This document shows positions 22,209-32,112 of a DNA stretch of 64,000 nt, piece by piece (positions within the stretch are counted from its first letter, which is position 1; each line of letters begins with the position of its first letter). Source of the stretch: Isochrysis galbana (taxonomy: Eukaryota; Haptophyta; Isochrysidales; Isochrysidaceae); the NCBI GenBank assembly GCA_018136815.1, contig CM030933.1, forward strand, positions 744,001 through 808,000, read 5' to 3'. A program made the position numbers and the translations under genes. The notes below the pieces were generated by a model. The model searched no databases. It was not told the DNA's origin and saw nothing but the letters and a program-made list of their open reading frames with translations.

Positions 22209-23553
22209 GAGTGCACCCGCGTTCGTCCCGGATGAAATTTCAGTGTGTTGTGCCGTGGCACGTTTAAAGTTATCTTATGGGGGGAGGGGGTGCGTTTGGA
22301 TGGTAACGGTGTTGAACACGCGGGGGCCGTAGAATTGTCCATAGCATTTTGAGCCGATGGCCTGCTTGATGATGCATAACAGCACCAAATGCTTGCAGTT
22401 GCCTATTTTTGGGGGATTTTTAGAGACATTCCCGGAGTGATTAGGCGCCTCTGAATCCGAAAAATGCCAATTTAGGACATGGATCAAGTTGAGGTGGCTC
22501 CAAAGGTGCATTACACGTATCTAAAAATCCCCCCAAAATATGGGCTTAAGAGCATTTGCTGTGTTCTTTCGGATGAGCCTACTGGGATCTCCTCAAGCCT
22601 ACCTCACCGTAAACACGAACCCGTACAGCACGGACACTCCTTACCCACCCTCCTAAAAATATCCGCCGGTTTCAGATTCAGATTGGACGCAAAGCGCGGC
22701 CTCTATGAGGCTAGGAACTGCAATCTGCGCCCGTGCAATCAGCACCAGGCACCCCTGCATGAACATGGACGCGCCTCGCAGCCGGGGAGCGCCGCTTGCC
22801 CCAACCACCACCTCGAAATCTTCCGTCTCGCGTTCAGACGTTGAACGCCAGCGATGAGCGCCTGCCAGAAGAGCCACCAAGCGCGGCACCTGCGGCCAAC
22901 AGTGCGCGCCCAACGGCACTGCAGTCGCCCCACATATCGGAAGGGTCGATCCGCTGCGCCTCTGCACCCGGGAGGCCGCGCACTTGCCCGCCAGACCGGC
23001 CTTGCGCTCCCTCCACACTGCCACGCTGGCGTGGCGCGTAAGGAGAGGGGAAGGTCCCACCATGCCGGAATAGCCCAGAGGCCGGCGCCACTCCCTTGAT
23101 TGAAGTTGTCCCGCTCATCGATCCCTGCCCACAGCCGCGGCCCGACCGACGTGTGCCCGTGCATTCTGGAGCTGTTGCCCCAGAGGTGCGGCCCACTGCC
23201 AGCGCGGCCGCCGCCATGGGACCTCCGTAGAAGGCCCGCCGATAGTTGCCCCTACCACCTTAATACAAAAATAGTAGCTTAGCGGACACCTTCAAGAATG
23301 TATTTTTATTCTCGATTATAATAATTAAATACCTCTACATACCATGGACATTCGATGGCTCACACCGAGCCTGTCCCATATTCGACAGAACGCGACCTAA
23401 GCGGCTCCTGGCTCCTGGAGGTTATGTGTGAACGGCGGTCACTGTGAAACCAAATATTTGAGGAGAAAAAAATCTGCGGTGGGCAAGCAAGCAAGCAAGC
23501 AACAGTCCGCGCCGACGCTCGCCGCGAGCTCTCCGCCCGCCCTGCTGGTTCCC
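22209..23553. other. Intergenic between transposon debris and the SET gene
   Basis: ORFs at 22650-23217 overlap on both strands with similar low-information, Arg/Ala/Gly-rich translations, and I cannot support either. The sequence near 23300-23340 is AT-rich. Promoter of the SET gene is expected at 23400-23550. Confidence 0.35.
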
Positions 23554-24057
23554 ATGGCGGCGGCCCCACCGCGCCGGCGCGACCCCACGGGCTTTGTCGT
23601 GTCGTACGATCTGCGCAGCTCTCCGATCGCTGGGCTCGGTCTCTTTGCCACCTCGAGAATCGCGCGCGGCACGCTGCTTTGGAAGGCAGACGAGACCAGC
23701 CAGATCATATACACCGAGGCAAAGCTGCGTGCAAAGCTCGTCGCGCTCACTCCTACCGAGGCCATTGACCTCCTTGAACACATTTACTGCTGGGGTGGTG
23801 AAGTCTTGGAGATCGTTGGTGACGCCAAATACTGGAACCATTCGCGCATGAAACAGAACACGGGCAATCATCCTGACGGGAATGGAGAGGGGCGAGGCGA
23901 TGGCGTGAGTTCATACGCCCTTCGAGATATTGAACCTGATGAGGAACTCCTTGACGACTACGCTGCTTACTCAATCGTCCCATGGTTCGAAGCTCTGTGC
24001 GTTGAATACGGCGCCAAGTCGTGCACTTCCATAGGCAGGGAGTACGTGATGGCATGA
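23554..24057 (+). CDS. SET-domain protein (putative lysine methyltransferase)
   Basis: Single exon, 167 aa from the ATG at 23554 (context CCCATGG). An in-frame ATG at 23428 would add a basic extension. SET signatures: SSPIAGLGLFATSRIARGTL (the G-x-G strand), DAKYWNHSRMKQNTGN (the NHS/NHxxxxN cofactor motif), and VSSYALRDIEPDEELLDDYA (the final GEEL-x-x-DY-type motif carrying the catalytic Tyr). The protein ends soon after a cysteine-containing tail (WFEALCVEYGAKSC), where a post-SET cysteine cluster would sit; it is reduced. It is a small stand-alone SET protein of the type common in algae. The substrate, histone or non-histone, cannot be read from sequence. Confidence 0.8.
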   Translation: MAAAPPRRRDPTGFVVSYDLRSSPIAGLGLFATSRIARGTLLWKADETSQIIYTEAKLRAKLVALTPTEAIDLLEHIYCWGGEVLEIVGDAKYWNHSRMKQNTGNHPDGNGEGRGDGVSSYALRDIEPDEELLDDYAAYSIVPWFEALCVEYGAKSCTSIGREYVMA

Positions 24058-24310
24058 TTGAAGGAGTATACATATGGGCATATGAGACATAGGTGTAGTG
24101 TTAAATACAAACGATGAGTGAAGACGGAGAGTGATGTATTTGAACGTGACTGGCAGTGCCAATGCAGCTGAGGCATGGGAGTGCAAGATGGCTCTTCATG
24201 AACAGGGGAAGGAGGATTGGACAGGGGGCACTCAGAAGGGTCGGCTCGCGATGGAGCATGGGGGTCAACAAAGGTTAAGGGCTGGGAGGACGATCGCGTT
24301 CCGTCTGGGT

Positions 24311-24555
24311 GTTGCGCATCGACACCACCTTCCGCTTCCGCCAGGAGGGTTGTGTCAACCGAGGCGGCGCGCGTACTCGCCCGCTCAACCTGTTCGAGCT
24401 CGACTCGCTCACTGCGTAATTGGGGGTTGCGCATCGACACCTCCTTCCGCCAAGACGGTTGTGTCGACCGAGGTGATGGCGACGGCGCTCGCGCTCGCCC
24501 GCTCAACCCATTCGAGCTTGACACGGTCATTGTAGAATTGGGTGGTGCGCATCGA
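24311..24555 (+). repeat. Imperfect tandem repeat, about 115-bp unit, coding-like
   Basis: Two units plus a partial third start TTGCGCATCGACAC and contain TGTGTC(A/G)ACCGAGG and CGCCCGCTCAACC. In one frame each unit encodes LRIDT(T/S)FR...GCV(N/D)RG...RPLN(L/P)FELD, so the units may be decayed or variant coding repeats. No parent protein recognised. Confidence 0.5.
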
Positions 24556-24859
24556 CGCACGTGCGCACGGCGCGCCGTGGGACGCTGCCCTCGTCACCCG
24601 CACCGGCAAGAGGAAGAGGAAGAGGAAGGGGGGGTCGAGGCGACAGAAAGGGCGCAGGAGAGGGGGAGGGGGGGCGAGGCGAGAAGGAGAGCGGGGGGGG
24701 GGGGGGGGGGTTGCGATGCAGGGGAAAGAGGGGGGATGCTCTGCAAGTAGAAATTATACCCTCCTAGCTCATTGGGGGATTTGTCAAAAAAACAACCGAA
24801 CCTGAACCTGAGGTCGCAACCTCCAGCTCTTTCCCTCCTGGTGCTCCGCCGCCGTTGTT

Positions 24860-25317
24860 GCCACCGCCCTCTTGGCCCCCCTCGCCGCCACCGCGCCCAC
24901 CACCGCGGTTGCCTCCCTCTCCACCCCCATTGTCGCCTCCGTTGCCACCGCCACCTCGCTTCGGCTCAGGCACTCGTGGCTCGACTACGCACCGGACGGG
25001 CTGCCACACGGACTCCCGGCGCCCTCGCTCCACGTGCTCGATCTCAAGGGTACACGAGTCTCCAATGGCGCGGATCTCGACGACGAGGCCTTCGACATGA
25101 TCTGTCGCGCGCTCGAGGCTGGAGCGTGCCGGAGGACCCACAGGCTCATGCTCAACCGCAACCGGATCAGCCCGGCGGGCGTGCAGCCGCCTGTGCGAGC
25201 TCGCGCGAAGCTTTCGGCTGTCGTCGGTGGACCTCTGGTGCAACCCGATTGGCGCGGAGAGCCAACCAATGCTCTCACAGCTGAGGAAGCTCAAGGTGCA
25301 GGTCACCCTGCTGTGAT
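24860..25317 (+). pseudogene. Leucine-rich-repeat gene remnant with apparent frameshift
   Basis: One frame gives SLHVLDLKGTRVSNGADLDD, AFDMICRALEAGA and LMLNRNRISPAGVQ. Shifting frame immediately afterwards continues it as RLCELARSFRLSSVDLWCNP, SQPMLSQLRKLKVQV and stop TGA at about 25317. Together these are RNase-inhibitor/NLRC-type LRRs (LxLxxN-x-IxxxG). The break at about 25185 is one base, so this is a pseudogene, a sequencing error, or an unseen small intron. Confidence 0.55.
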
Positions 25318-25719
25318 CACGATACGCGGGAAGAGTCGTCATCAAATGTCAATAGTTCAATAGTAATGTAGTAATATAATGTGCATATTATATGCGAGGC
25401 CCGCATCGAGGTCGAATATCCTAGTAATTATAATGTGCATCTATGCAGGGGTATAATTTCTCCCGTATTCGGGTGGTGCACCGGGACTTCTGATGGCCCG
25501 CACCTTAGAGGCGCGTCGACGCGCATCCATCGTAACCAAGTATAAACGGCAAGCTGTGCTGTGATCGGCGATGGCAATGAGAAAGAGAGGAGCCTGGGAG
25601 CAACTGTGCCTCTCTCGAGGCAAGGCGGCTCTTCCCCTCCCCTGATAACCTCAATCTCGGAATTATCGTTCTCTGCTACGGATTATGTCACTCCATGAGC
25701 TTATCACTTATCACACGAC
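25318..25719. other. Intergenic, AT-richer spacer
   Basis: Short repeats TAATGTGCAT(A/C)TAT near 25376-25442; no gene. Right end is the 3' flank of the leftward dioxygenase gene. Confidence 0.4.
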
Positions 25720-27342
25720 TCATAATTCTTGATGCATAGATGTTGCCCTCGCAGTAGCAACGTCCTCCCTCGCTCGTCGTACCTCGTCAATAGCTTCATC
25801 CAATTCCGATATGGTTGGAGCGATACACTTGGCCATCTCAAAATATTCGAGTGCCAAAGAGAAACGCGCGAGCTTGTCTCTACTCTTATGGCCACTTCGA
25901 TGCTCGACAGCAAGTGCTGAGACGCCGTCAGTCATGAAGGCACGAGCGTAGGCATCTGCAGCTTCAGCACCATGCGCACGATATGAGGAGCAGAAGGCAC
26001 GCTTGGCGGCAGCAGGTGACTGAGAGGCCTCCAGAAACTCACCATGAAGGAGGTGCACCTGCGTCACAACGGAGTAGCCGCGCAAGTCATATGCGCAAAG
26101 AGATTTGAAGAATGTGTTGGGTAGCTGATACAAAGGCATGACTGCTGACTGCTAAATGCCACGTCGAGAGCTTACTGCCCCCACGTCCACGGCTCATATT
26201 GCCCGGGCAGCGCTCACGCTGCACACTTGGGACACACACCTTGGGCTCCGCCTGGAGTGGGCCGTCGCAAAGGTATTGAAAAGACTCCTCAGCCGACGAC
26301 CAATATTGCGCGCGTGAAGGCACCGCCGCTTCCTCTTCCTCCCGCGTGACTTTGACACCAGAGGCGACAGTACCAGCAACTGCGGCGGCCTTGACAGCCG
26401 CTGTAGCCGCGACATACACCTCGGGCAAAGGACGATTCTCGGGAAGCGGTGCACGTAGGGCTATGACCAACGTGCGGCGTCGGCCCGCCGTGATGGGATT
26501 GACCATATGAGGGGTGGACGCCCTGTAGAAATAGAGATCACCCTGATTTGGTCTGAGGTTGGTTGTCGCAACCTGCGTGGCACCATTGCTGATTTTCACA
26601 CGGCAGATCGCGCAATCCAGGAGCGAAGAATCCTATCCTTTCTTCCTCTTACGTTTCCCAACACCAAAAACGAACTCCTGTGCGGGACCACGTACCTGAA
26701 GTGAACCGCCCTCGTACTCATGAGTAGCGGAGAGCATCACATTGATGTTGTATGTGCGGTGCGAGCCGTCTCCGGGTTTTGTGTCGACATGCCTAAGCGA
26801 TGGGAGAGGGGCTAGAATTCAAGGGAGGGATCCGAATCGGTCGCTCTGGCTCTTTGATGAGAGCAAAGGGCACTGCTTGCCATGTTTTGTGATGGTGGGG
26901 AAGGAGCATCGATGCCCAGATCTCACCAATCGAATCTCGAGTGGCGTGAGTCGAATTCATGCATCAGATTGAAGTCGACCAGATCTGCTAGCCGCCGGGC
27001 CCCGCTGGTTTGCGTGTCCTGTTCTGCATCCCCAAGAACCTCAGTGAGGCGCTCGCCGAGCTTTGTGGCGATTCGCTCGTAGATCCAATCGAAGGCACCA
27101 GCGGCCTGCAACCGCCCGCCCTCATCGAAGCGATTCAGCCTGGCCACCGAATAGCTCTCCTGCATCCTGGGCAGGTTGTCAATGCTCCGAATATCGCTCT
27201 CAGCGCGCAGCTCAGACTCGAAGAGTTTCGCAATCTGTATGCACTCCTCCGCCGAGAAGGCCCTCGCGTAGACGAGTGCCCAATCCTGCTCGTCGGCGAG
27301 GACGGCGGCCAGTCCGATGAAGAAGAGAGAGGCCGAGACCAT
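25720..27342 (-). CDS. Secreted 2-oxoglutarate/Fe(II)-dependent dioxygenase (prolyl 4-hydroxylase-like)
   Basis: Model: complement(join(25720..26058,26240..26572,26696..26792,26927..27342)), phases consistent, 394 aa. The N-terminus is a signal peptide (MVSASLFFIGLAAVLADE). The iron ligands appear only after splicing: FDW|HVDTKPGDG gives the HxD pair, and ASTPHMVNPITAGRRRTLVI gives the distal His and the 2-oxoglutarate-binding Arg. Between them are YNINVMLSATHEYEGGSLQ and RPNQGDLYFY, the usual double-stranded beta-helix strands (compare YEGGxL and GxxxxF). A C-terminal helical extension follows (about 113 residues). Family knowledge suggests hydroxylation of proline or a related residue in the secretory pathway; the actual substrate is inference. 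Confidence 0.85.
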
Positions 27343-28586
27343 CGTGCCGGGCGGGCGAGGCAGGGAAAGGGATGAGGGGGATGGAGGCGTGAGCGAGCAA
27401 ACGGCAGGCGGGGAGAGAGCAAGCGGGAGGGGAGATCGGGCCCGCCGTGTTCGCGCTGCCCTCGACGTCGATGGAATCCGATAGCTTACCCCTCGTTGCC
27501 AAAAGTTTGACGTTCCTATTTTTGGGAAGTGCCGGCAGGACTCCCGCTTTCATCGGGCTGATCTGACACATCTGGCCTATCCACTATGCGGGCTGCCACA
27601 GGGCTCCCACAGGTGAGACAGAACCGCAGGCACACTGCCCTGCCAGTGTTGCTCCGTCGCGCACGCGTCGTTCTCACACGACCGTCGCAGCACGTGGAGC
27701 GGGCCCAAAACGGCTATACAAATACAAAAGTCTGACAATAGCGCGAGAGCGCGAGGCGAGAGGAGTAGGGGCTCTGGTGGACCGGGAGGGAGAGGGAGTC
27801 GCGAGGCCATGGTGGCACATTATCTTGGACCACTGCCGGACCACTGCCGTGGCCGGTGAGCAGTTCTCGACGCCCTCGCCCACCGCCCACCATAATAAAA
27901 AAATTTTCCAACTGGGAAGATGCGCACCTGCACTGAGCCGCTGGCCGATGCCGCACGCCGACGCAGGTGAAGACGCAGGTGAAGATGTCCCTACAGGCCC
28001 TGCAGAGACCCCGGCAGAGCCCGGGGACGGGCGGGCGGGTCATCTGAGCGCCCCGGCTTGCATTAATGGTCATGTCTGGGGCCTAGGCTCCTTCAGACGG
28101 CGAAGGGGTAGCGTTGCGCACTCCCGGGGTTGCTGGAGTGCTGCAGCGACAAACTGCGAGGATGCTGCTGAGGCCGTAGAGGTCGCCAGTCGAGCGCCCG
28201 AAGCCAGTGGTGTCGCAGATTTGGCAACCAGTGGTGAGTCAGGCAGGCGCTCTCCGGCTGGGCTCCTTCAGAAGGCGAAGGCTTAGCGTCACGCATTCCC
28301 AGTGTTGTGGGAGTGGTGCAGCTTGCGAGAGTGCTGCAGCGACGAACGGCCCGGATGCTGCCGGGGCAGCAGAGGTGGCCCTTTGCACGCCCGACTTCAG
28401 CAGTGGCGCAGAAACGCCGCCGATGAACGGGGAGGGCGGAATGCGCATAGCGGACGCCGATCGAGACGCCTGCACGAGCGGTGGCATGGATGCATCTGCT
28501 GCTGCAGGTGTGCCAACGCCTGCGTCGAGCTGCAGTGGCAGCGGGGCGAGTGCACGTGCTCCGATAATCTCAAACCTTATGAGCAG
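27343..28586. other. GC-rich stretch with a decayed coding-like duplication
   Basis: A segment starting GGCTCCTTCAGACGGCGAAG (about 28086) recurs at about 28259 as GGCTCCTTCAGAAGGCGAAG. Translations of both read GSFRRRRxSVxHSxxC and then SAAATNxxDAAxAxEVA, but in two different frames. The second frame runs to a stop at 28590, overlapping the start of the next ORF in another frame. This suggests duplicated exons or a frameshifted N-terminal part of the gene at 28587. Confidence 0.4.
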
Positions 28587-29513
28587 ATGAGCAGCGAGCG
28601 TCGGCGCAAAAGGAAGGCCATAGATGCTTCGGTAGCTTGGCTTGCAGCCCGGTCTGCTCTTGTCTCGTGCCAGCTTGTTGCTCTCCAAAGCTCGCCGCCG
28701 TCCGCTGACGTGTCTGCTGCACCTTCACAAGACTGCTTTGCAGAGTGCTCACCCTGCGAATCAGAGCAGGAAGTGGGCATGGGAGAAGGGGATGAAGTCT
28801 GGGCTGCGAGGTCAACCGTTCCCCCCGTTCTTGAAGACGTTTCTCGTCTCACCCCTTGTCCGGATAGTCGGAAAGTGCATCTGAACAGTTCGCGCCGAAT
28901 CGTCACGAAGGAGTCGTGGCGTGCACTGCGCAGGTGGCAGTCAAACTCGTCTAGTCTGTGGTCTGCGGAGTTTGCCTTTCCTGGGCAGGGCTCTTCTACA
29001 CAACTCAAGGATAACACGGCGTCGTCGTCGATCGAAGCTGCCCTGGCCTATCTGTGCCCGTCCAGCTGCAGCAATGGCGACTGCTTGGCAGGCTTGTCGG
29101 TCCTCAACGTGCTGAGCTGCAGGCATCACTTCAACATGCAGATGCTCAAGATGGGCGCAGAAGTGTGTTGGTTCGAAAAGTCGTGGAAGTCGCCGCGGTG
29201 GCCCCGGAGCAAGAAGGTCGTCGTTTACAAGAAGTGGTGGTCAGACCCCAACTTTGTGAAGAACAGGCGCAGAAGGACGAAGGCCTCAGCCACAGCCCTT
29301 CCGCCCAAAAGTGAGTACATGCGCAACTGGACATCAGAACAACATCCATTCAAGAATTTCGTGCCCCACCGCGTGGACACTCCTGTCACCTTTGACCCGC
29401 CCAGTTGTTCTTCGTACGACAAGTGCGACGCAGTGAAGCTGCCTCTGAAGTACGTCGAAGACGTTCTCGTTCCTGCCTTCAAGGCGTGTGCATGTGTGCG
29501 TTACGGCCGTTAA
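28587..29513 (+). CDS. Orphan basic protein (308 aa from first internal Met)
   Basis: The frame is open from 28302, but coding-like composition starts about MSSERRRKRKAIDASV at 28587. The C-terminal 150 residues are distinctive and rich in Trp/Lys/Arg: CRHHFNMQMLKMGAEVCWFE, KSPRWPRSKKVVVYKKWW, YMRNWTSEQHPFKNF, KLPLKYVEDVLVPAF. I recognise no family. The basic, aromatic-rich stretch could bind nucleic acid. It ends TAATTAAG in an AT-rich flank. Neighbouring duplicated coding-like blocks (28086-28400) may be its original 5' exons. Confidence 0.5.
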   Translation: MSSERRRKRKAIDASVAWLAARSALVSCQLVALQSSPPSADVSAAPSQDCFAECSPCESEQEVGMGEGDEVWAARSTVPPVLEDVSRLTPCPDSRKVHLNSSRRIVTKESWRALRRWQSNSSSLWSAEFAFPGQGSSTQLKDNTASSSIEAALAYLCPSSCSNGDCLAGLSVLNVLSCRHHFNMQMLKMGAEVCWFEKSWKSPRWPRSKKVVVYKKWWSDPNFVKNRRRRTKASATALPPKSEYMRNWTSEQHPFKNFVPHRVDTPVTFDPPSCSSYDKCDAVKLPLKYVEDVLVPAFKACACVRYGR

Positions 29514-29591
29514 TTAAGTGTGTCAGGTGGTGTTCGCCTCAGTTTCTATACTGACTATTAGCTCAGTTGCCTTTATCATATTATGGTATAT

Positions 29592-29720
29592 TAAAATTCC
29601 CAATGAAATTTTGCTATGACTTAGATATATGGTACATGTAAGTCGTCAGGCGCCAGGGCTACTTCATCTCTACTCTAGAGTACTCTAGAGATGGGAAGTC
29701 ATAGCAACTTACATGTAGCA
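29592..29720. repeat. AT-rich inverted repeat with perfect CTCTAGAGTACTCTAGAG palindrome
   Basis: Outer arms TACATGTAAGT / ACTTACATGTA and GCTATGACTT / AAGTCATAGC bracket a central 18-bp perfect palindrome at about 29674-29691. It lies between two convincing coding ORFs and could form a cruciform or mark a small inverted-repeat insertion. Confidence 0.55.
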
Positions 29721-29867
29721 GCGATCCGCCCGAGTGCTGTCGGCGTGCGGCGGGCATTATCTTCGTTGCCCACCCAGACCTCCCTGGTCCAACTCCCCTT
29801 CTCGTCCACTGCGGGGATTGCGAGGAGGGTAGCCTTCTCCCTGATCGGTGCGCTGCGCCTCTTTCAG

Positions 29868-30323
29868 ATGCCACCGCGCCGACAACTGCTGCGGCTGCTC
29901 GTTCTTGCCTTCTCTTCTGGGATCACGGTCGCTCGTGGAGGCAGAGGAGGTAAAGGACGTACAGACGGAACAGCTACTGTCCCAGTGGTCGACAGGGCAC
30001 CGCCCGCCGCCATAGGCATAGGTACACCGGTGGAGACAGTGAGACCATCGGCTGCTCAGACGGAGATTGGGACCACATGTGTCGACGGCTATTGGTGCCA
30101 GACTGCAGCAAAATGTGTCTCGCACTGGAGTGAGTGTGGTGCGGCCTGGAAAGCACTTGGATCACCAGCAGAGGCTGCTGCTAAAGATAGTTCAGGGTGG
30201 ACACTCGCGCTGTCTTCTGTTGCCATCGGCTTCGTTTGTTCCAGTTTGGTTGGATTGTGGTTAAGGAGGCGGGTGAGTGGCGCAACAGCTCAGCCCGCAC
30301 CATTGAAGGGTTCCGAGGATTAA
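29868..30323 (+). CDS. Small type I membrane protein with a Cys-rich motif
   Basis: Start chosen at 29868 (MPPRRQLLRLLVLAFSSGIT), which gives a signal peptide ending about ARGG; the open frame extends upstream without such a leader. The lumenal part has a compact Cys motif TCVDGYWCQTAAKCVSHWSE-C (C-x5-C-x5-C-x6-C), then a C-terminal transmembrane segment WTLALSSVAIGFVCSSLVGL and a basic stop-transfer WLRRR. 151 aa. The Cys module resembles short EGF/LDLa-like repeats of algal surface proteins, but I cannot name the family. Confidence 0.55.
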   Translation: MPPRRQLLRLLVLAFSSGITVARGGRGGKGRTDGTATVPVVDRAPPAAIGIGTPVETVRPSAAQTEIGTTCVDGYWCQTAAKCVSHWSECGAAWKALGSPAEAAAKDSSGWTLALSSVAIGFVCSSLVGLWLRRRVSGATAQPAPLKGSED

Positions 30324-30413
30324 GGTTGTACTAAAGCGTTTTTTGGCAAGTGGGGCGGGGGCGGGGGGGGTCCGCCGCGAAATCTGAGCTCTCAGTGAGC
30401 CAGTGAGCGGCTG

Positions 30414-30710
30414 ATGGCAGGGAAAGGGGGGCTACGAGGTAGGTCGAGGGCCAAGCGCCGCGGCGCCTTCCAGAAAGAGAACAAGGCCAAGGCCGCTTGG
30501 GCTCTGAGCTCCGACACACGGCGCGGAGCCGTCTACCCCTACGACCGCGGACGCCTCGAGCACAACGCCAGAGGGATGGAGGGGAGGGGCGCCGAACAGG
30601 GTCCACGCATCAGAGCCAGAGCCCCACGTCGTCATGGAAGGGGCGAAGAAGAAGAAGAGAGGAGAAATGAAAGAGAAAGAGGAGTGTATGTGGGGAGTGA
30701 GCTGGAGTAG
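30414..30710 (+). CDS. Possible small basic protein
   Basis: 98-aa frame beginning MAGKGGLRGRSRAKRRG with KENKAKAAWALSSDTRRGAV and an Arg/Glu-rich end. No domain. Opposite-strand frames are also open, so this is low confidence. Confidence 0.2.
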   Translation: MAGKGGLRGRSRAKRRGAFQKENKAKAAWALSSDTRRGAVYPYDRGRLEHNARGMEGRGAEQGPRIRARAPRRHGRGEEEEERRNERERGVYVGSELE

Positions 30711-30838
30711 TTTTTGTCCCTAACTACTAACTACTAATTAAGTAAGAAGGTGCAACCTGAGGCCTGAGGTTCCGTTCTTCCCGGCCGGCACCCCTCCATT
30801 TTGGTATAAAACTATACCGGCACCCACTCTTTGGCAAA

Positions 30839-30886
30839 GGTCGTTTGCCTTCATTTGGTACCCCTCGTTTCCAAATACGCGATGCG
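30839..30886 (+). repeat. Cassette 5' box, outer copy
   Basis: GGTCGTTTGCCTTCATTTGG, then TACCCCTCGTTTCCAAATAC and GCGATGCG. The same string occurs at 31416-31457 (two substitutions) and in reverse at about 57467-57514. At the 57 kb copy it joins directly to the gene-proximal promoter region, so here it is separated from its gene by an approximately 530-bp GC-rich insertion. Confidence 0.7.
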
Positions 30887-31415
30887 GGGCCACCACGAGG
30901 GAGTCCCAATCCTAGGGGTGGGAGGGCGAGGGAGGCTCACCACGGCAGACCCCCTCGACGTGACGGGCTGGTGGCATATGTAGACCAAAATGACTTTTTT
31001 GAGAAACCCGCTGCTCGAGCCGGCCCTGTGGCCGCGGCAGGACGCGCTGACGTGGTCGCGCTCGACGGGCGACCATGCGGCGGGGGAGGGCGCGCGCGCG
31101 CGAGTTGCGGAGGCCTGCGCGGCGATGCCGGCGTCGGTATGCGCGTGGCAGTCTGAGGGAATGGCGTCCTTCCCGTTGCCGACGCGCTTCGAGCATCCGG
31201 GGGGTCTTTGGAATCCGAGCCGCCGAGCACGCCACGGCCGCCGCCCTCCGCGCACAAGAAAGGCGCGGGGGCGGCCCCAGTCTCGGCCGCGTCACAGGTA
31301 CCCCTCCTGCCCCTGCGCCCTGTCCCTGCGCCCCTGCTCTCCCTCTTTGTCGACCCCACCTCTCCCTCCGCCCCCTCGACTCCGGAGTGCTCCTGGAATG
31401 TGATTCCCGCCCGAG

Positions 31416-31521
31416 GTCGTATGCCTTCGTTTGGTACCCCTCGTTTCCAAATACGCTCCCGGTACAAAAAAATCTTCTAGTATTTGAGTAAAGGCAGACA
31501 CCCACCTCACAGTGCTCAACC
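31416..31521 (+). promoter_or_regulatory. Conserved upstream region of the 196-aa orphan gene
   Basis: Contains GGTCGTATGCCTTCGTTTGG, CCTCGTTTCCAAATACGC, CGGTACAAAAAAATCTTCTA, GTATTTGAGTAAAGGCAG and CCTCACAGTGCTCAACC directly before ATG 31522. Almost the whole block is repeated upstream of the truncated paralogue on the minus strand at 57402-57514. Conservation of non-coding sequence in front of the ATG in both copies indicates a promoter or 5' UTR. Confidence 0.6.
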
Positions 31522-32112
31522 ATGTCTACAAATGGAAGGGCGCCTGCTGATATAGTACTGAAGCGATTGGAATGGATCAAAAAAAAGATGGACCAGAACT
31601 TTAAAAAATTCATCACACCTCTCTTTCCATATGCCAATTCTAAAACTGCCATGCAGGTTATAGCGGAAGCATTGGACAGCATCAGTCCGCCGCCGCCGGT
31701 TGGGGGCTCCTGGGCCGACCTAAGTTTGTTGACGTACACTGAAGAATGTCAGTTCTTATTCAATGTATTCAATTTCAAGCACAATACGAAAATTGAAGAC
31801 ACCTTACACACCATTTGCGAGATTGATAAACCATTCACATCGGTTTATATTAGACACGCTCTCTTGAGCAATAAATTCACTGAGAAAACAATCCTCGATA
31901 TGAGTCGTGACGTTCTGCTGGGTACAATCAAAACTTATGTCAATTTGGAATTAATTCCCCACCTCCAAGAATTGTTAGAAGGTGTCGATTCGGGTTCAGC
32001 TTCCCAAGTAAAGATTGAAAACAAAAGGCCGCTTATCGGTTCGGGTTCAGCTCCCGTAAAGATTGAACCCACAAGGCCCAGCAACATCAAATACAAAAAA
32101 GCTCGGTCCTAG
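31522..32112 (+). CDS. Orphan 196-aa protein of an AT-rich intronless cassette
   Basis: Intronless and AT-richer than its surroundings. N-terminal helices (ADIVLKRLEWIKKKMDQNFK, TAMQVIAEALDSI), a proline hinge SPPPPVGG, then a helical core (YTEECQFLFNVFNF, IDKPFTSVYIRHALLSNKF, YVNLELIPHLQELLEG). The tail has two imperfect repeats, GSGSASQVKIENKRP and GSGSAPVKIEPTRP, each with a VKIE motif that fits the psi-K-x-E SUMO consensus, and a basic end NIKYKKARS. No similarity to a family I know. The N-terminal 60 residues have a paralogue at 57153-57401. It shares the locus with two further orphan ORFs. Confidence 0.75.
   Translation: MSTNGRAPADIVLKRLEWIKKKMDQNFKKFITPLFPYANSKTAMQVIAEALDSISPPPPVGGSWADLSLLTYTEECQFLFNVFNFKHNTKIEDTLHTICEIDKPFTSVYIRHALLSNKFTEKTILDMSRDVLLGTIKTYVNLELIPHLQELLEGVDSGSASQVKIENKRPLIGSGSAPVKIEPTRPSNIKYKKARS

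Noticed and set aside
22653-23217. Possible gene on the minus strand (127-141 aa ORFs)
   Set aside because: Both strands are open with similar low-information composition and no splice-consistent continuation.
30912-31739. 275-aa minus-strand ORF
   Set aside because: It is antisense to the 196-aa cassette gene and its promoter; the plus frame has a paralogue and a conserved start.
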